A stretch of 64,000 nucleotides of DNA. Origin: Streptomyces longisporoflavus (lineage in GTDB: Bacteria > Actinomycetota > Actinomycetes > Streptomycetales > Streptomycetaceae). Below the pieces are notes generated by a model. It was not told where the DNA came from and ran no database searches. It saw nothing but the letters and a program-made list of their open reading frames with translations. Positions 27,910 to 35,672 of this stretch are shown here, in pieces (position 1 is the stretch's first letter; each line of letters begins with the position of its first letter). The DNA lies in assembly GCF_014649775.1 (NCBI RefSeq), contig NZ_BMTR01000025.1:1-64000 (forward strand), given 5' to 3'. Made by a program: the position numbers and the translations under genes.

Positions 27910-28086
27910 CATGCGGGCGGGCGCGGACCGCCGCGGGACCGGCGCGGAAGGGGGACGCGCCGGTCGGGACGGGCGTAGCCCGCACGCCCGGCGTTCAAGG
28001 CCCGGACGTTCAAGGCCCGGCGTGCGAGTGACGGGCCTGCCCGGGGAGGGCAGGGGCGGGGCGTACCGGTACTAACAGGTGTGCGG

Positions 28087-28605
28087 TCAGATGCCGCGGC
28101 TCTCGTTCTCCGAGCGGCGGCGCATCCAGAACACCCCGCCACCGACCACCGCGGCCGCCACGAGGACCCCGCCGATCGCCATGTCGGTGCTGGTCGCCCC
28201 GGCGTTGCTGCTGCCGCCGAGACCACCGCGGACACCACCGTGGATGACGGTGAACGCGTTGGGCTTGGTGAGGGGTGCGCTGTTGCCGCAGTGGACGGTG
28301 ATGCTGTGGGCACCCGGCGAGGCGTGGTGATGGATCGTGGTGTTCGCGCTGGCCGTGCCGCCGCCCATGGTCTTCAGCTTGGTGTCGGGGAAGGCGTCCG
28401 ACGTGATCTTGCTGCCATGGGTCGCGCAGGACGAGCCGTCCACCGTGACCGTCAGCTGCCCCCCGCGTGGGATCACGCTCGGCATGGCGACGATGTTGGA
28501 CGGGTCGGCCCAGGCCGCCGCCGTCGGGGCCGCGAGGCCGACGACGGCACTCGCGGCGGCTGCGACCGCGAGGGCACGAGTAGTGCGCATACGGGTAGTA
28601 CGCAT
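28087..28605 (-). CDS. Small secreted, C-terminally anchored surface protein (paralogous layout)
   Basis: 172 aa, ATG at 28605 with GGAGGA 6 nt upstream; the protein begins with a repeated MRTTR-MRTTR. Signal peptide (ALAVAAAASAVVGLAAPTAA), beta-rich domain beginning MPSVIPRGGQLTVTVDGSSC with a second cysteine in VHCGNSAP, then GGVRGGLGGSSNAGATSTDM, a hydrophobic helix (AIGGVLVAAAVVGGGVFW) and MRRRSENESRGI. It parallels the protein at 27296 domain for domain. The stop faces the palindromic terminator. Probably exported and anchored; function unknown. Confidence 0.82.
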   Translation of the reverse strand: MRTTRMRTTRALAVAAAASAVVGLAAPTAAAWADPSNIVAMPSVIPRGGQLTVTVDGSSCATHGSKITSDAFPDTKLKTMGGGTASANTTIHHHASPGAHSITVHCGNSAPLTKPNAFTVIHGGVRGGLGGSSNAGATSTDMAIGGVLVAAAVVGGGVFWMRRRSENESRGI

Positions 28606-28940
28606 GTGATTCCTCCGCGGAAGGCGCCCCGGGGTAACCGTCCCCGGTCAATCGGCGAGAGCGCCTCCCAGACAGACCCTCAGATGCGCTGCTCAGGCCC
28701 GCATTTCGGCGATCGGCCGTCCTGGTGAGGCGACACGCCGGGGCGCGAACGCGGCAACGGATATTGCCGCAGGTCACGGACCGTCAGAAATTTCCTGCGG
28801 GACACGACTCGGATGGCTCATGCCCGGTATGGCCGCCACCCGTTCGCTCCCGCGCTGTCGCCCGCCGCGCGCCCCGCGCTTAGCGTTCTTGTACGCGCAA
28901 CGGACGCGGTTCGAGTGCCGCGTTGAGAGGGGATCAGTAA
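28606..28940. other. 335-nt divergent control region before the sortase gene
   Basis: No open frame with family features. It holds the hairpin at 28751-28770 and the sortase ribosome site GAGAGGGG (28925-28932). Confidence 0.6.
28751..28770. promoter_or_regulatory. Inverted repeat between surface-protein and sortase genes
   Basis: GCGGCAA-CGGATA-TTGCCGC, perfect 7-bp arms, 6-nt centre, in the middle of the divergent gap; candidate operator shared by both directions. Confidence 0.5.
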
Positions 28941-29597
28941 ATGCCTTCGTCCCAGCCGGCCGATGACGAGGAACAGCAGAAGAAGCGCGCGCCTTGGGGC
29001 GTTCTCGCGCTCGTTCTGCTGACCGGCCTCGCACTGATCCGGAATGGCTCAGGGGAATTCGACGTGGGTCCGCCCCAGCCGGCGTCGGCCGCCGCGGCGG
29101 ACCAGGCACCCGACGGGGTGGGCGAGGGTATCGCGCCGCTGACGTTCTCCCCCGCCGCGCGCGTGAAGATCAAGGGCATCCAGGTGGAGGCGCCCGTCAT
29201 GCCCGTCGGGCTCGACTCCGAGGGCTGGGTGGACGCCCCGCCGCCCGAGGACCCCAACCTCGCGGGCTGGTTCACCGGGGCGGTCTCGCCGGGCGAGAAA
29301 GGCACGTCCGTACTCGTCGGGCATGTCGACAACGAACAGGGGCCCGCCGTCTTCTACGGCCTGGGGTCCCTGAAGAAGGGAAATCGCGTCGAGGTTCTGC
29401 GCAGGGACCGGAAGACCGCGGTTTTCAAGATTTATGGAATTGAAGTGTTCGAGAAGGACAAATTCCCCGGAGAGCGCGTCTACGGCGACAAGGGAACTCC
29501 CGAACTCCGTGTCATCACCTGCGGCGGCGGCTTTTCCAAGCACGCCGGCTATGACGGGAACGTCGTCGTTTTCGCCCGCCTGGTGGATGTGCGCTGA
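28941..29597 (+). CDS. Class F sortase
   Basis: 218 aa from ATG 28941. N-terminal cytoplasmic tail, membrane helix ~18-34 (PWGVLALVLLTGLALI), then an external catalytic domain. The sortase triad is visible: His128 in VGHVDN, Cys194 in VITCGGGF, Arg213 in VFARL. Class F enzymes are the actinobacterial housekeeping-like group whose substrates are poorly defined. The two anchored proteins immediately upstream, which lack LPXTG, are natural substrate candidates. It is convergent with the deacetylase gene 60 nt downstream. Confidence 0.92.
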   Translation: MPSSQPADDEEQQKKRAPWGVLALVLLTGLALIRNGSGEFDVGPPQPASAAAADQAPDGVGEGIAPLTFSPAARVKIKGIQVEAPVMPVGLDSEGWVDAPPPEDPNLAGWFTGAVSPGEKGTSVLVGHVDNEQGPAVFYGLGSLKKGNRVEVLRRDRKTAVFKIYGIEVFEKDKFPGERVYGDKGTPELRVITCGGGFSKHAGYDGNVVVFARLVDVR

Positions 29598-29657
29598 ACG
29601 CCGGACGAACCGACGGAACGCGGCACCGGGCGGGCGGGATGCCGTCCTGGAGCCGGG

Positions 29658-30488
29658 CTAGATTCCGTGGGCGCTCGGCACGGTGATGCGATAACCCGAG
29701 TCGAGGAGTTCGGGGAGGTAGGTCCGCAGCGCGTCGACGCTCTGGGAACGGTCGCCGCCCGCGTCGTGCGAGAGCACGACGACGCCGGGTGCCGCACCGG
29801 CCCGTACCCGCCGGATGATCGTGCGGGCGCCCGGCTCCGTCCAGTCCAGGGTGTCGACGGTCCAGGCGAGCGGTTCCATGCCCAGTTCGGCGCCCAGCTG
29901 GAAGGCGTTGCGGTTCCAGGCCCCGTAGGGCGCGCGGAACCAGGCCGGGGGTTCACCCACGGCGTCCTCGACGACCTGGCAGGTGCGCTCGATCTCCTCG
30001 CGCATCGCGCTCCGGCTGATCTTCGGAAGGAGCGGATGGGTCCAGGTGTGGTTGCCGATCAGATGCCCGTCGTCGGCCATCTCGCGCAGCAGGTCCTTGT
30101 TGTCGACGGCCATTTCACCGCAGACGAAGAACATCGCGCGGACGTCGTGGCGGCGCAGGGTGTGCAGGATGCCCGGCGTGTAGCGGGGGTCGGGTCCGTC
30201 GTCGAAGGTCAGGACCATGGCGCGGTCCTGCCCGTCCATGCGCAGGATCGGCTTCCGGCGGACGCGGGGCCGCAGGCGCGGGGCACGCTGCTGACCGTTG
30301 CCCGCCATGGGCTGGAGGCGGTAGGCGGAGGGCTTGAGGGCGCGCGCGGCGGGCGGGCCGCCGGCCGCCGCGCCGCCGGAAGCCGCGGGCCCCGGCTTCG
30401 CCGACCGATCCGTGCCCGCACATCCGGCGGTCACGGCCAGACCGAAGACCGCGGCGCCGCGCAAGAGTGCGCGACGCCCTGGAGTCAT
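29658..30488 (-). CDS. Polysaccharide deacetylase lipoprotein (NodB domain)
   Basis: 276 aa from ATG 30488; AAGGA just upstream decides this start over the ATG at 30503. The N-terminus TPGRRALLRGAAVFGLAVTA followed by GCAG combines a twin arginine with a lipobox, so export through Tat and lipid anchoring are likely. CE4/NodB motifs: LTFDDGPD (Asp pair), GNHTWTHP (metal histidines), RAPYGAW and VVLSHDA. It removes acetyl groups from a cell-wall or capsular polymer such as peptidoglycan GlcNAc; the exact substrate is unknown. Confidence 0.9.
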   Translation of the reverse strand: MTPGRRALLRGAAVFGLAVTAGCAGTDRSAKPGPAASGGAAAGGPPAARALKPSAYRLQPMAGNGQQRAPRLRPRVRRKPILRMDGQDRAMVLTFDDGPDPRYTPGILHTLRRHDVRAMFFVCGEMAVDNKDLLREMADDGHLIGNHTWTHPLLPKISRSAMREEIERTCQVVEDAVGEPPAWFRAPYGAWNRNAFQLGAELGMEPLAWTVDTLDWTEPGARTIIRRVRAGAAPGVVVLSHDAGGDRSQSVDALRTYLPELLDSGYRITVPSAHGI

Positions 30489-30676
30489 TTGATCCTTTTT
30501 CATGACTAATCCGTCGCATGGCGGAAGTCCGACGCGGAACATCAACACCACGGCACCCCGCGAAAGCACCCGATGGGACCAGCACGGACAGGACGGGCAG
30601 GAGGGGCTCGTTCCGGGCTGCTGCGGAAGGCCCGCCCGCAACGGGGGCGGCTGCCTGCCTCCGATAGCCTCTCGGC

Positions 30677-31138
30677 GTGACTGAAGACCACTCCCACCAG
30701 TTCGAACGCGGTACCGACGGCCCGAAGGTGATCGTCGTCGGTTTCGACGGGTCCGACTCGTCGCTCCGGGCCGCCGCCTATGCCGGCGGCCTGGCGCGAC
30801 GGCAGCACGCCCTGCTCGCCGTCGTCTACGTCCAGCCGGTGATGGCGGCGGGCGCCGCACTCGGCGCCCCGGTGGCCGACACGACCGACGAGATCGCCGA
30901 GTCACTGATCACCGAGATCAGGGACGCGACCGAGCGGGTGAAGGACATATTCGACGTGCGCTGGGAGTTCCACACCTTCCGCGGCGACCCCTACAGCGGC
31001 CTGGTCACCGCGGCCGACGACCTCAAGGCCGACGCCGTGGTCGTCGGCGCCTCCGAGCAGGCAGGCCACCGCATCGTCGGTTCGGTCGCGGTACGTCTGG
31101 TCAAGGCGGGCCGCTGGCCCGTCACCGTGGTGCCGTAA
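30677..31138 (+). CDS. Universal stress protein (UspA-like)
   Basis: 153 aa, GTG start. N-terminal VIVVGFDGSDSSLRAAAYAG and C-terminal DAVVVGASEQAGHRIVGSVA with VRLVKAGRWPVTVVP are the Usp alpha/beta fold ends. The ATP-binding loop is only partly conserved (VGASEQAGHRIVGS). Single-domain, cytoplasmic. The stop codon lies inside a heptamer repeat. It has no clear operon partner. Confidence 0.88.
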   Translation: MTEDHSHQFERGTDGPKVIVVGFDGSDSSLRAAAYAGGLARRQHALLAVVYVQPVMAAGAALGAPVADTTDEIAESLITEIRDATERVKDIFDVRWEFHTFRGDPYSGLVTAADDLKADAVVVGASEQAGHRIVGSVAVRLVKAGRWPVTVVP

Positions 31139-31167
31139 CCCGTAACCCGTAACCCATAACCCGTAAC
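31133..31167. repeat. (CCGTAAC)5 tandem repeat
   Basis: Five heptamers, the fourth altered to CCATAAC. The first copy contains the stop codon of the stress-protein gene. Confidence 0.85.
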
Positions 31168-31291
31168 CTGCGGCCGCCAGACTGCTGAACCTGCCCCTGC
31201 GCGAGGGGTGTGGTGTCTTCCGTCATGGGCACGCCCGGGCCATCATGATCCGCCATCAGCCGACTGCCGTCTGCGAAAAAAGGTGGAGCTC

Positions 31292-32716
31292 ATGGCCGGA
31301 CTCCGGATGGGGCAGGGCGTTCTGCGCCGCAAGCCCATCGAGCACATCGACGAGACCGAGGCCGGCGCGGGTGGCGGGCTCTCCCGCTCGCTCGGCCTCT
31401 GGCAGCTCACCGCGATCGGCGTCGGTGGCATCATCGGCGCCGGCATCTTCACCCTCGCCGGGACGGTGGCCAACGGCACGGCCGGTCCCGCCGTCCTCAT
31501 CTCCTTCCTCATCGCCGGTGTCGCGAGCGCTGCGGCGGCCTTCTCGTACGCCGAGTTCGCGGGCCTGATCCCGAAGGCGGGATCGGCGTACACCTACGGG
31601 TACGTGGTTCTCGGCGAGCTGGTCGGCTGGTTCATCGGCTGGGACCTGCTCCTGGAGTACACGGCGATCGTGGCGGTGGTCGCGATCGGCATCTCCGGCT
31701 ACTTCAACTTCCTGCTCAACGACATGGGCGCGCAGCTCCCCGCTTGGATGCTGGGTGCGCCCGGCACGGGCGACGGCCACAAGGTGGACCTGTTCGCCGC
31801 GGTCCTTTGCCTGCTCATCGCCTACCTGCTCACCCTCGGCATCAAGAACGCGGCCCGCTTCGAGATGATCGTGGTCGTCCTCAAGGTCATCGTCGTTCTC
31901 GTGGTGATCGCGGTCGGGTTCTTCCACATCGACACCGGCAACTACGAGCCGTTCTTCCCCTTCGGTGTCAGCGGGGCGTTCACGGGGGCGGCCACGGTCT
32001 TCTTCGCGGTCTTCGGCTACGACGCCATGAGCACCGCCGCCGAGGAGTCCAAGGACGCGCAGCGCCACATGCCGAAGGCGATCCTCTACTCGCTCGCGAT
32101 CTCGATGGTCCTGTACGTCCTCGCCTGCCTCGTCCTCACGGGCATGCAGAGCTACCAGGACATCGACCCGGAGAGCGGCTTCTCCACCGCGTTCAAGTCG
32201 GTGGGTCTGGGCGGCCTCGCCGACGTCATCGCGGTCGGCGCGATCATCGGCATCCTCACGGTGATGTTCACCTTCATGCTCGGCGTCACCCGCGTGTGGT
32301 TCAGCATGTCGCGCGACGGGCTGCTGCCGAAGTGGTTCGCCAAGACGCACGAGACCCGGCAGGTGCCGACGCGCGTGACGTGGATCGTCGGCTTCGCGTC
32401 GGCCGCCATCGCCGGATTCCTGCCGATCGGCGAGGCGGCCGAGCTGACCAACATCGGAATCCTGCTGGCGTTCGTCGTGGTGTGCATCGCCGTGATCGTG
32501 CTGCGCTACAAGCAGCCCGACCTGCCGCGCTCGTTCCGCTGCCCCGGCATGCCGGTGGTGCCTGCCGTCGGGGTCGTCTTCTCGATCTGGCTGATCACCT
32601 TCCTGCAATGGCAGACGTGGGTGCGGTTCGCGGTGTGGTTCGCGCTCGGCCTTGTCATCTACTTCGCGTACTCGTACCGGAAGTCGGAGCTGGCGAAGGC
32701 GGAACGCGGTCGCTAG
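31292..32716 (+). CDS. APC-family amino-acid permease (cationic amino acid transporter type)
   Basis: 474 aa from ATG 31292 with GGTGGAG upstream; the open frame starts earlier without family sequence. About twelve membrane helices. The first holds GVGGIIGAGIFTLAGTVA, the APC substrate-binding motif; FAVFGYDAMSTAAEESKDAQ in helix 6-7 is typical of the CAT subgroup, which moves arginine, lysine or other amino acids with protons. It stands alone between the stress-protein gene and a convergent lipoprotein gene. A 23-bp direct repeat begins at its stop codon. Confidence 0.9.
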   Translation: MAGLRMGQGVLRRKPIEHIDETEAGAGGGLSRSLGLWQLTAIGVGGIIGAGIFTLAGTVANGTAGPAVLISFLIAGVASAAAAFSYAEFAGLIPKAGSAYTYGYVVLGELVGWFIGWDLLLEYTAIVAVVAIGISGYFNFLLNDMGAQLPAWMLGAPGTGDGHKVDLFAAVLCLLIAYLLTLGIKNAARFEMIVVVLKVIVVLVVIAVGFFHIDTGNYEPFFPFGVSGAFTGAATVFFAVFGYDAMSTAAEESKDAQRHMPKAILYSLAISMVLYVLACLVLTGMQSYQDIDPESGFSTAFKSVGLGGLADVIAVGAIIGILTVMFTFMLGVTRVWFSMSRDGLLPKWFAKTHETRQVPTRVTWIVGFASAAIAGFLPIGEAAELTNIGILLAFVVVCIAVIVLRYKQPDLPRSFRCPGMPVVPAVGVVFSIWLITFLQWQTWVRFAVWFALGLVIYFAYSYRKSELAKAERGR

Positions 32717-32801
32717 GACGACCCGGCGGGTCCGGTCATTTCCCCATCTTCAGGCCGTCCTCCCCCGCGCCACGACTCAGGACGACCCGGCGGATCCGGT
32801 C
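32715..32801. repeat. 23-bp direct repeat spanning two convergent gene ends
   Basis: AGGACGACCCGGCGG(G/A)TC plus CGGTC at 32715-32737 and 32779-32801, one mismatch, 64 nt apart. The first copy contains or touches both stop codons; the second lies in the CapA coding region. Confidence 0.75.
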
Positions 32802-33983
32802 GCGGATGTCGGACACGTCGGCGCCGCGGGCAAGGGCCGCGTTCAGGTTGGTCACGCGCCCCTTGCCCGTGTCGAACCACGTGGGGATGAACTCGGCCTT
32901 CCTGACCTCCCAGCGTCCGCCGGGGCCCGCGGGCGGTTCGAAGGTGAAGCGGCCGATGCTGCCCTGGTCGCCCCGCGGGTCGTTGGCGTCCTCGTCGTTG
33001 ATCATGTCGCCGGCGACCTGGTCGCCCATGCCGTAGATGACCCAGGTCTTGTTGACCTTCTCGTACGCCTGGGGGACGTGGGCGTGGGTGCCGAGGATCA
33101 GGTCGATGTCGGGGCGGCCCCGCGTGCGGGACTCCGTGAGCTGCTCGCCCAGGCTCAACTGGTCCTCGTCCGGCTCGTCCTGCCACTCCGTGCCCCAGTG
33201 GACCGAGACCACCACCACGTCCGCGCCGGCCTCCCGCGCGGCGCGCGCGTCCTCGATGATCCGCTCGCGCTCCATGAGATTGACCGTCCAGGGCTTGCCC
33301 TCGGGCAGCGGATTGTCGTTCGTGCCGTACGTGTACGCGAGCTGCGCCACCTTCGCGCCGCCCGCGCGCAGCCACGCGGGGGATCTGCCCTCCTCGGCCG
33401 TACGGCCCGAACCCGCGTGCTTGACGCCCGCCTTGTCGAGCGCGCGCAGCGTGCGGTGCACCCCCGCGGCGCCGTCGTCCAGCGTGTGGTTGGAGGCGGT
33501 GGAGCAGGAGTCGTAGCCGACGGACTTCAGGGCGCGGGCGATCTGGGGCGGGGACTTGAAGCTGGGGTAGCCGGTGTAGTCGCCCTTCTCGCCGTAGACC
33601 GTCTCCATGTGACAGATCGCCAGATCCGCCTTGGACACGACGCGTTTGGCCCCCTTGAGCATCGGTTTGAAGTCGTAGCCGTCGCCGCCCGCGTCGGCCC
33701 TGGCCTGGCCGATGATCGAGGAGTGCGGGAGCACGTCCCCGGAGGCGACGAGCGTGAAGGCGCGCGGTGCGTCATCGGCGCCGCCGGCGGCCGACGGCGC
33801 GGAGGACGGATCGTCGTCCCGGTTTCCGTCCCCGGTGCCGTCCTGACGGTTCTCGCCGTGCCGCGCCGCATTCCCCTCGCGGCCGGACTTTCCATTCGCC
33901 GTACAGGCGGCGGTCGCGACGGCGGTGGCTCCGATCATTACCGCCGCCAGAACGGCGGTTCCCTGCGGTCTTCGCTGTGGCAT
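32736..33983 (-). CDS. CapA-family lipoprotein (poly-gamma-glutamate synthesis/metallophosphatase fold)
   Basis: 415 aa from ATG 33983 (MPQRRPQGTAVLAAVMIG). Signal peptide with lipobox ATAAC near residue 27, then an Asp/Gly-rich linker (~30-70). The CapA/PgsA domain shows FTLVASGDVLPHSS (metal-binding Asp), CHMETVYG, ASNHTLDDG, VVVSVHWGTEW and LGTHAHVPQ, the di-metal phosphoesterase-like pattern. It may act in export or turnover of an anionic surface polymer; no capB or capC genes lie nearby, so the role is open. It is anchored outside the membrane. Confidence 0.87.
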   Translation of the reverse strand: MPQRRPQGTAVLAAVMIGATAVATAACTANGKSGREGNAARHGENRQDGTGDGNRDDDPSSAPSAAGGADDAPRAFTLVASGDVLPHSSIIGQARADAGGDGYDFKPMLKGAKRVVSKADLAICHMETVYGEKGDYTGYPSFKSPPQIARALKSVGYDSCSTASNHTLDDGAAGVHRTLRALDKAGVKHAGSGRTAEEGRSPAWLRAGGAKVAQLAYTYGTNDNPLPEGKPWTVNLMERERIIEDARAAREAGADVVVVSVHWGTEWQDEPDEDQLSLGEQLTESRTRGRPDIDLILGTHAHVPQAYEKVNKTWVIYGMGDQVAGDMINDEDANDPRGDQGSIGRFTFEPPAGPGGRWEVRKAEFIPTWFDTGKGRVTNLNAALARGADVSDIRDRIRRVVLSRGAGEDGLKMGK

Positions 33984-34140
33984 CGTCCGGCTCCGTGAAT
34001 GGGGGATATCGGCGGAACGAATCCACATTCGGACAGATGGTCGAGTCAAGCCGCAATGCCGTCATAGTCCCTGAAAAGTATGAAAATCATCCACCCATGT
34101 GACGCGAAGAACACACGCCATCCGACCTGCGGTGAAACCG

Positions 34141-34152
34141 TGACCCGGGTCA
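34141..34152. promoter_or_regulatory. 12-bp palindrome TGACCCGGGTCA
   Basis: Perfect dyad without spacer in the 287-nt divergent gap between the CapA gene and the hypothetical gene at 34271; candidate operator. Confidence 0.4.
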
Positions 34153-34270
34153 AGACTCCGTAAAGCGCCTTGCTCAGGGCCCCCGTTGGGTAATCGGCTG
34201 TCCTCATCCGTGTTCCGGATTGGGGGCCAGAAGCCGGCGACGCGCACGGATCGGAGGAAGGCGAGACGGG

Positions 34271-34786
34271 ATGCTGCACGAGAGCCGAGGAGACACGGAG
34301 GGCCCGAGCGGTGACGAACTGGCCGTACCGATGGCGTGGTTGTACGCCGAGTACATCGCGGACGAATTACTGCGCACCGGCGATTTGATGCCGCCGACAT
34401 CTTTCGAATACCGCGCCGGGCTTGATGCTCTGGCCCTGACTATCTTCCTTTCCGACACAAAAGGCGAACTCTCGGGCATCCGAGTGATCTCCCAGCTGGA
34501 GACCTGGCTGTCCCTGACGGCGTACGACCAACCGTGGCTCGACTGGGTCGGCGAGCGGATGGCCGTGCTCACCGCGGACGCGATCGCGTCCGGTGAGCCC
34601 GCGCCCGACCTGCAACTCGCCGATCTGGCGTGGCGATGGCTCGAGGAGACGGAGCTGCTCGCGCCCGATCTCGACGCGGTGCCGGGCGGCGGGTCGCCGG
34701 GCAGCGAGGACGACGGGCCCAAGGTGTGGACGCCGGCGTGGCGCCTGGGGCTTCCGCTGGGGCACCTGGCGATCCATCTGTTCTGA
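34271..34786 (+). CDS. Hypothetical protein, acidic, soluble
   Basis: 171 aa from ATG 34271, with GGAGGAAGG shortly upstream. Not recognised. It is acidic and tryptophan-rich (ETWLSLTAYDQPWLDWVGER), mostly helical by pattern, without signal peptide or membrane helix. PPTSFEYRAGLDALALTIFL near the middle looks like a folded core. The C-terminal stretch GGGSPGSEDDGPKVWTPAW is flexible. It is followed by ~200 nt of repeats and an operator-like palindrome before the anti-sigma-like gene. Confidence 0.75.
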   Translation: MLHESRGDTEGPSGDELAVPMAWLYAEYIADELLRTGDLMPPTSFEYRAGLDALALTIFLSDTKGELSGIRVISQLETWLSLTAYDQPWLDWVGERMAVLTADAIASGEPAPDLQLADLAWRWLEETELLAPDLDAVPGGGSPGSEDDGPKVWTPAWRLGLPLGHLAIHLF

Positions 34787-34869
34787 CGGCTCCAGCGGGT
34801 GCCTTTTGACGGCTCGTGACGACTCAAGAGGCTCCTGACGGCTTCAGGCGGCTTTCTGCCGACGCACCA

Positions 34870-34887
34870 GTGACGTCCTGACGTCAC
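34870..34887. promoter_or_regulatory. 18-bp inverted repeat upstream of the ZAS gene
   Basis: GTGACGTC-CT-GACGTCAC, perfect 8-bp arms, 102 nt before the gene start. Several TGACG copies occur in the ~80 nt before it. Confidence 0.55.
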
Positions 34888-34988
34888 GCGCAAGTGTTCT
34901 GGTCCCGCGCCTTGAGTGATTCGGCGGTCCGCTGCGTACGGGAGGGCAGAAAAGCACCCCCTGCCCGACTCGTCACGCAAGGAACGCC

Positions 34989-35654
34989 ATGAGGCCCCTG
35001 GAGCGGCATCGCGACGCCGGCGCCTACGCGCTCGGCGTCCTCGACGCGGCGGACACCTTCCGCTTCGACGATCACCTCATGGACTGCCCGCCGTGCCGGG
35101 CCGTAGTGGCGGAACTCGTCCCTACGGCCAAGCAGTTGGCCGCCTACCGAGGCCGCACCCCGCCCCCGGTCGAGCCGCTCGCGGCACCCGGCCCCGGCCT
35201 CATCGACCGGCTGCTAGGCGAGACCGTACGGCTGCGCAGGGCCGGGCGCAGACGGTGGCTGTGCGCGGTGGCGGCCGGTGTCGTCCTAGCTCTCGCGGCC
35301 CCCGCGACAGCGGTGCTGAGGGCCGGCGGACCCGGACCGGAACAGATCACCGCCCGCGACGGCCGCACCGGTGTCTCGGCGACCCTGACCGCGCGGGGCC
35401 GCGCCTGGGGCACGGACGTCGGGCTGCGTGTCCGCGATCCGCACGGCGGCGCCCGGGTCTGCGAGCTCGTCGCCGTCGGCACCGACGGTTCCGAGCAGAC
35501 CGTGACGACATGGAGGGCGCCGCGGGAGTCCTCGGGCGAGGATCCGGCCGGTCTGTCGACCGGAGGCGGCGCGGCCCTGCCCCGCGAGGACATCGCCCGC
35601 TACGAAGTACGGACGACGGGCGGACAGCGTCTGCTGACCCTGCGACGCCCCTGA
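34989..35654 (+). CDS. ZAS-domain putative anti-sigma factor, orphan
   Basis: 221 aa. N-terminal ~60 residues hold HRDAGAYALGVLDAADTFRF then DDHLMDCPPC, the His-x3-Cys-x2-Cys zinc-binding anti-sigma (ZAS) motif. A membrane helix at ~88-104 (WLCAVAAGVVLALAAPATAV) follows, and the remaining ~115 residues are extracellular. Such proteins hold an ECF sigma factor at the membrane and release it on a signal. No sigma-factor gene is adjacent, so the partner must be elsewhere or lost. The outer part has a single cysteine (RVCELVAVG). Confidence 0.82.
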   Translation: MRPLERHRDAGAYALGVLDAADTFRFDDHLMDCPPCRAVVAELVPTAKQLAAYRGRTPPPVEPLAAPGPGLIDRLLGETVRLRRAGRRRWLCAVAAGVVLALAAPATAVLRAGGPGPEQITARDGRTGVSATLTARGRAWGTDVGLRVRDPHGGARVCELVAVGTDGSEQTVTTWRAPRESSGEDPAGLSTGGGAALPREDIARYEVRTTGGQRLLTLRRP

Positions 35655-35672
35655 ACCGCCGTACACAGCAGG

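Noticed and set aside
27992..28020. Direct repeat CGTTCAAGGCCCGG in the gap between convergent surface genes
   Set aside because: Two copies of 14 nt in GC-rich non-coding DNA with no associated feature; too weak to interpret.
31133..31167. Heptamer array considered as a CRISPR or telomere element
   Set aside because: Units are 7 nt without spacers, only five copies, inside a gene-rich region.
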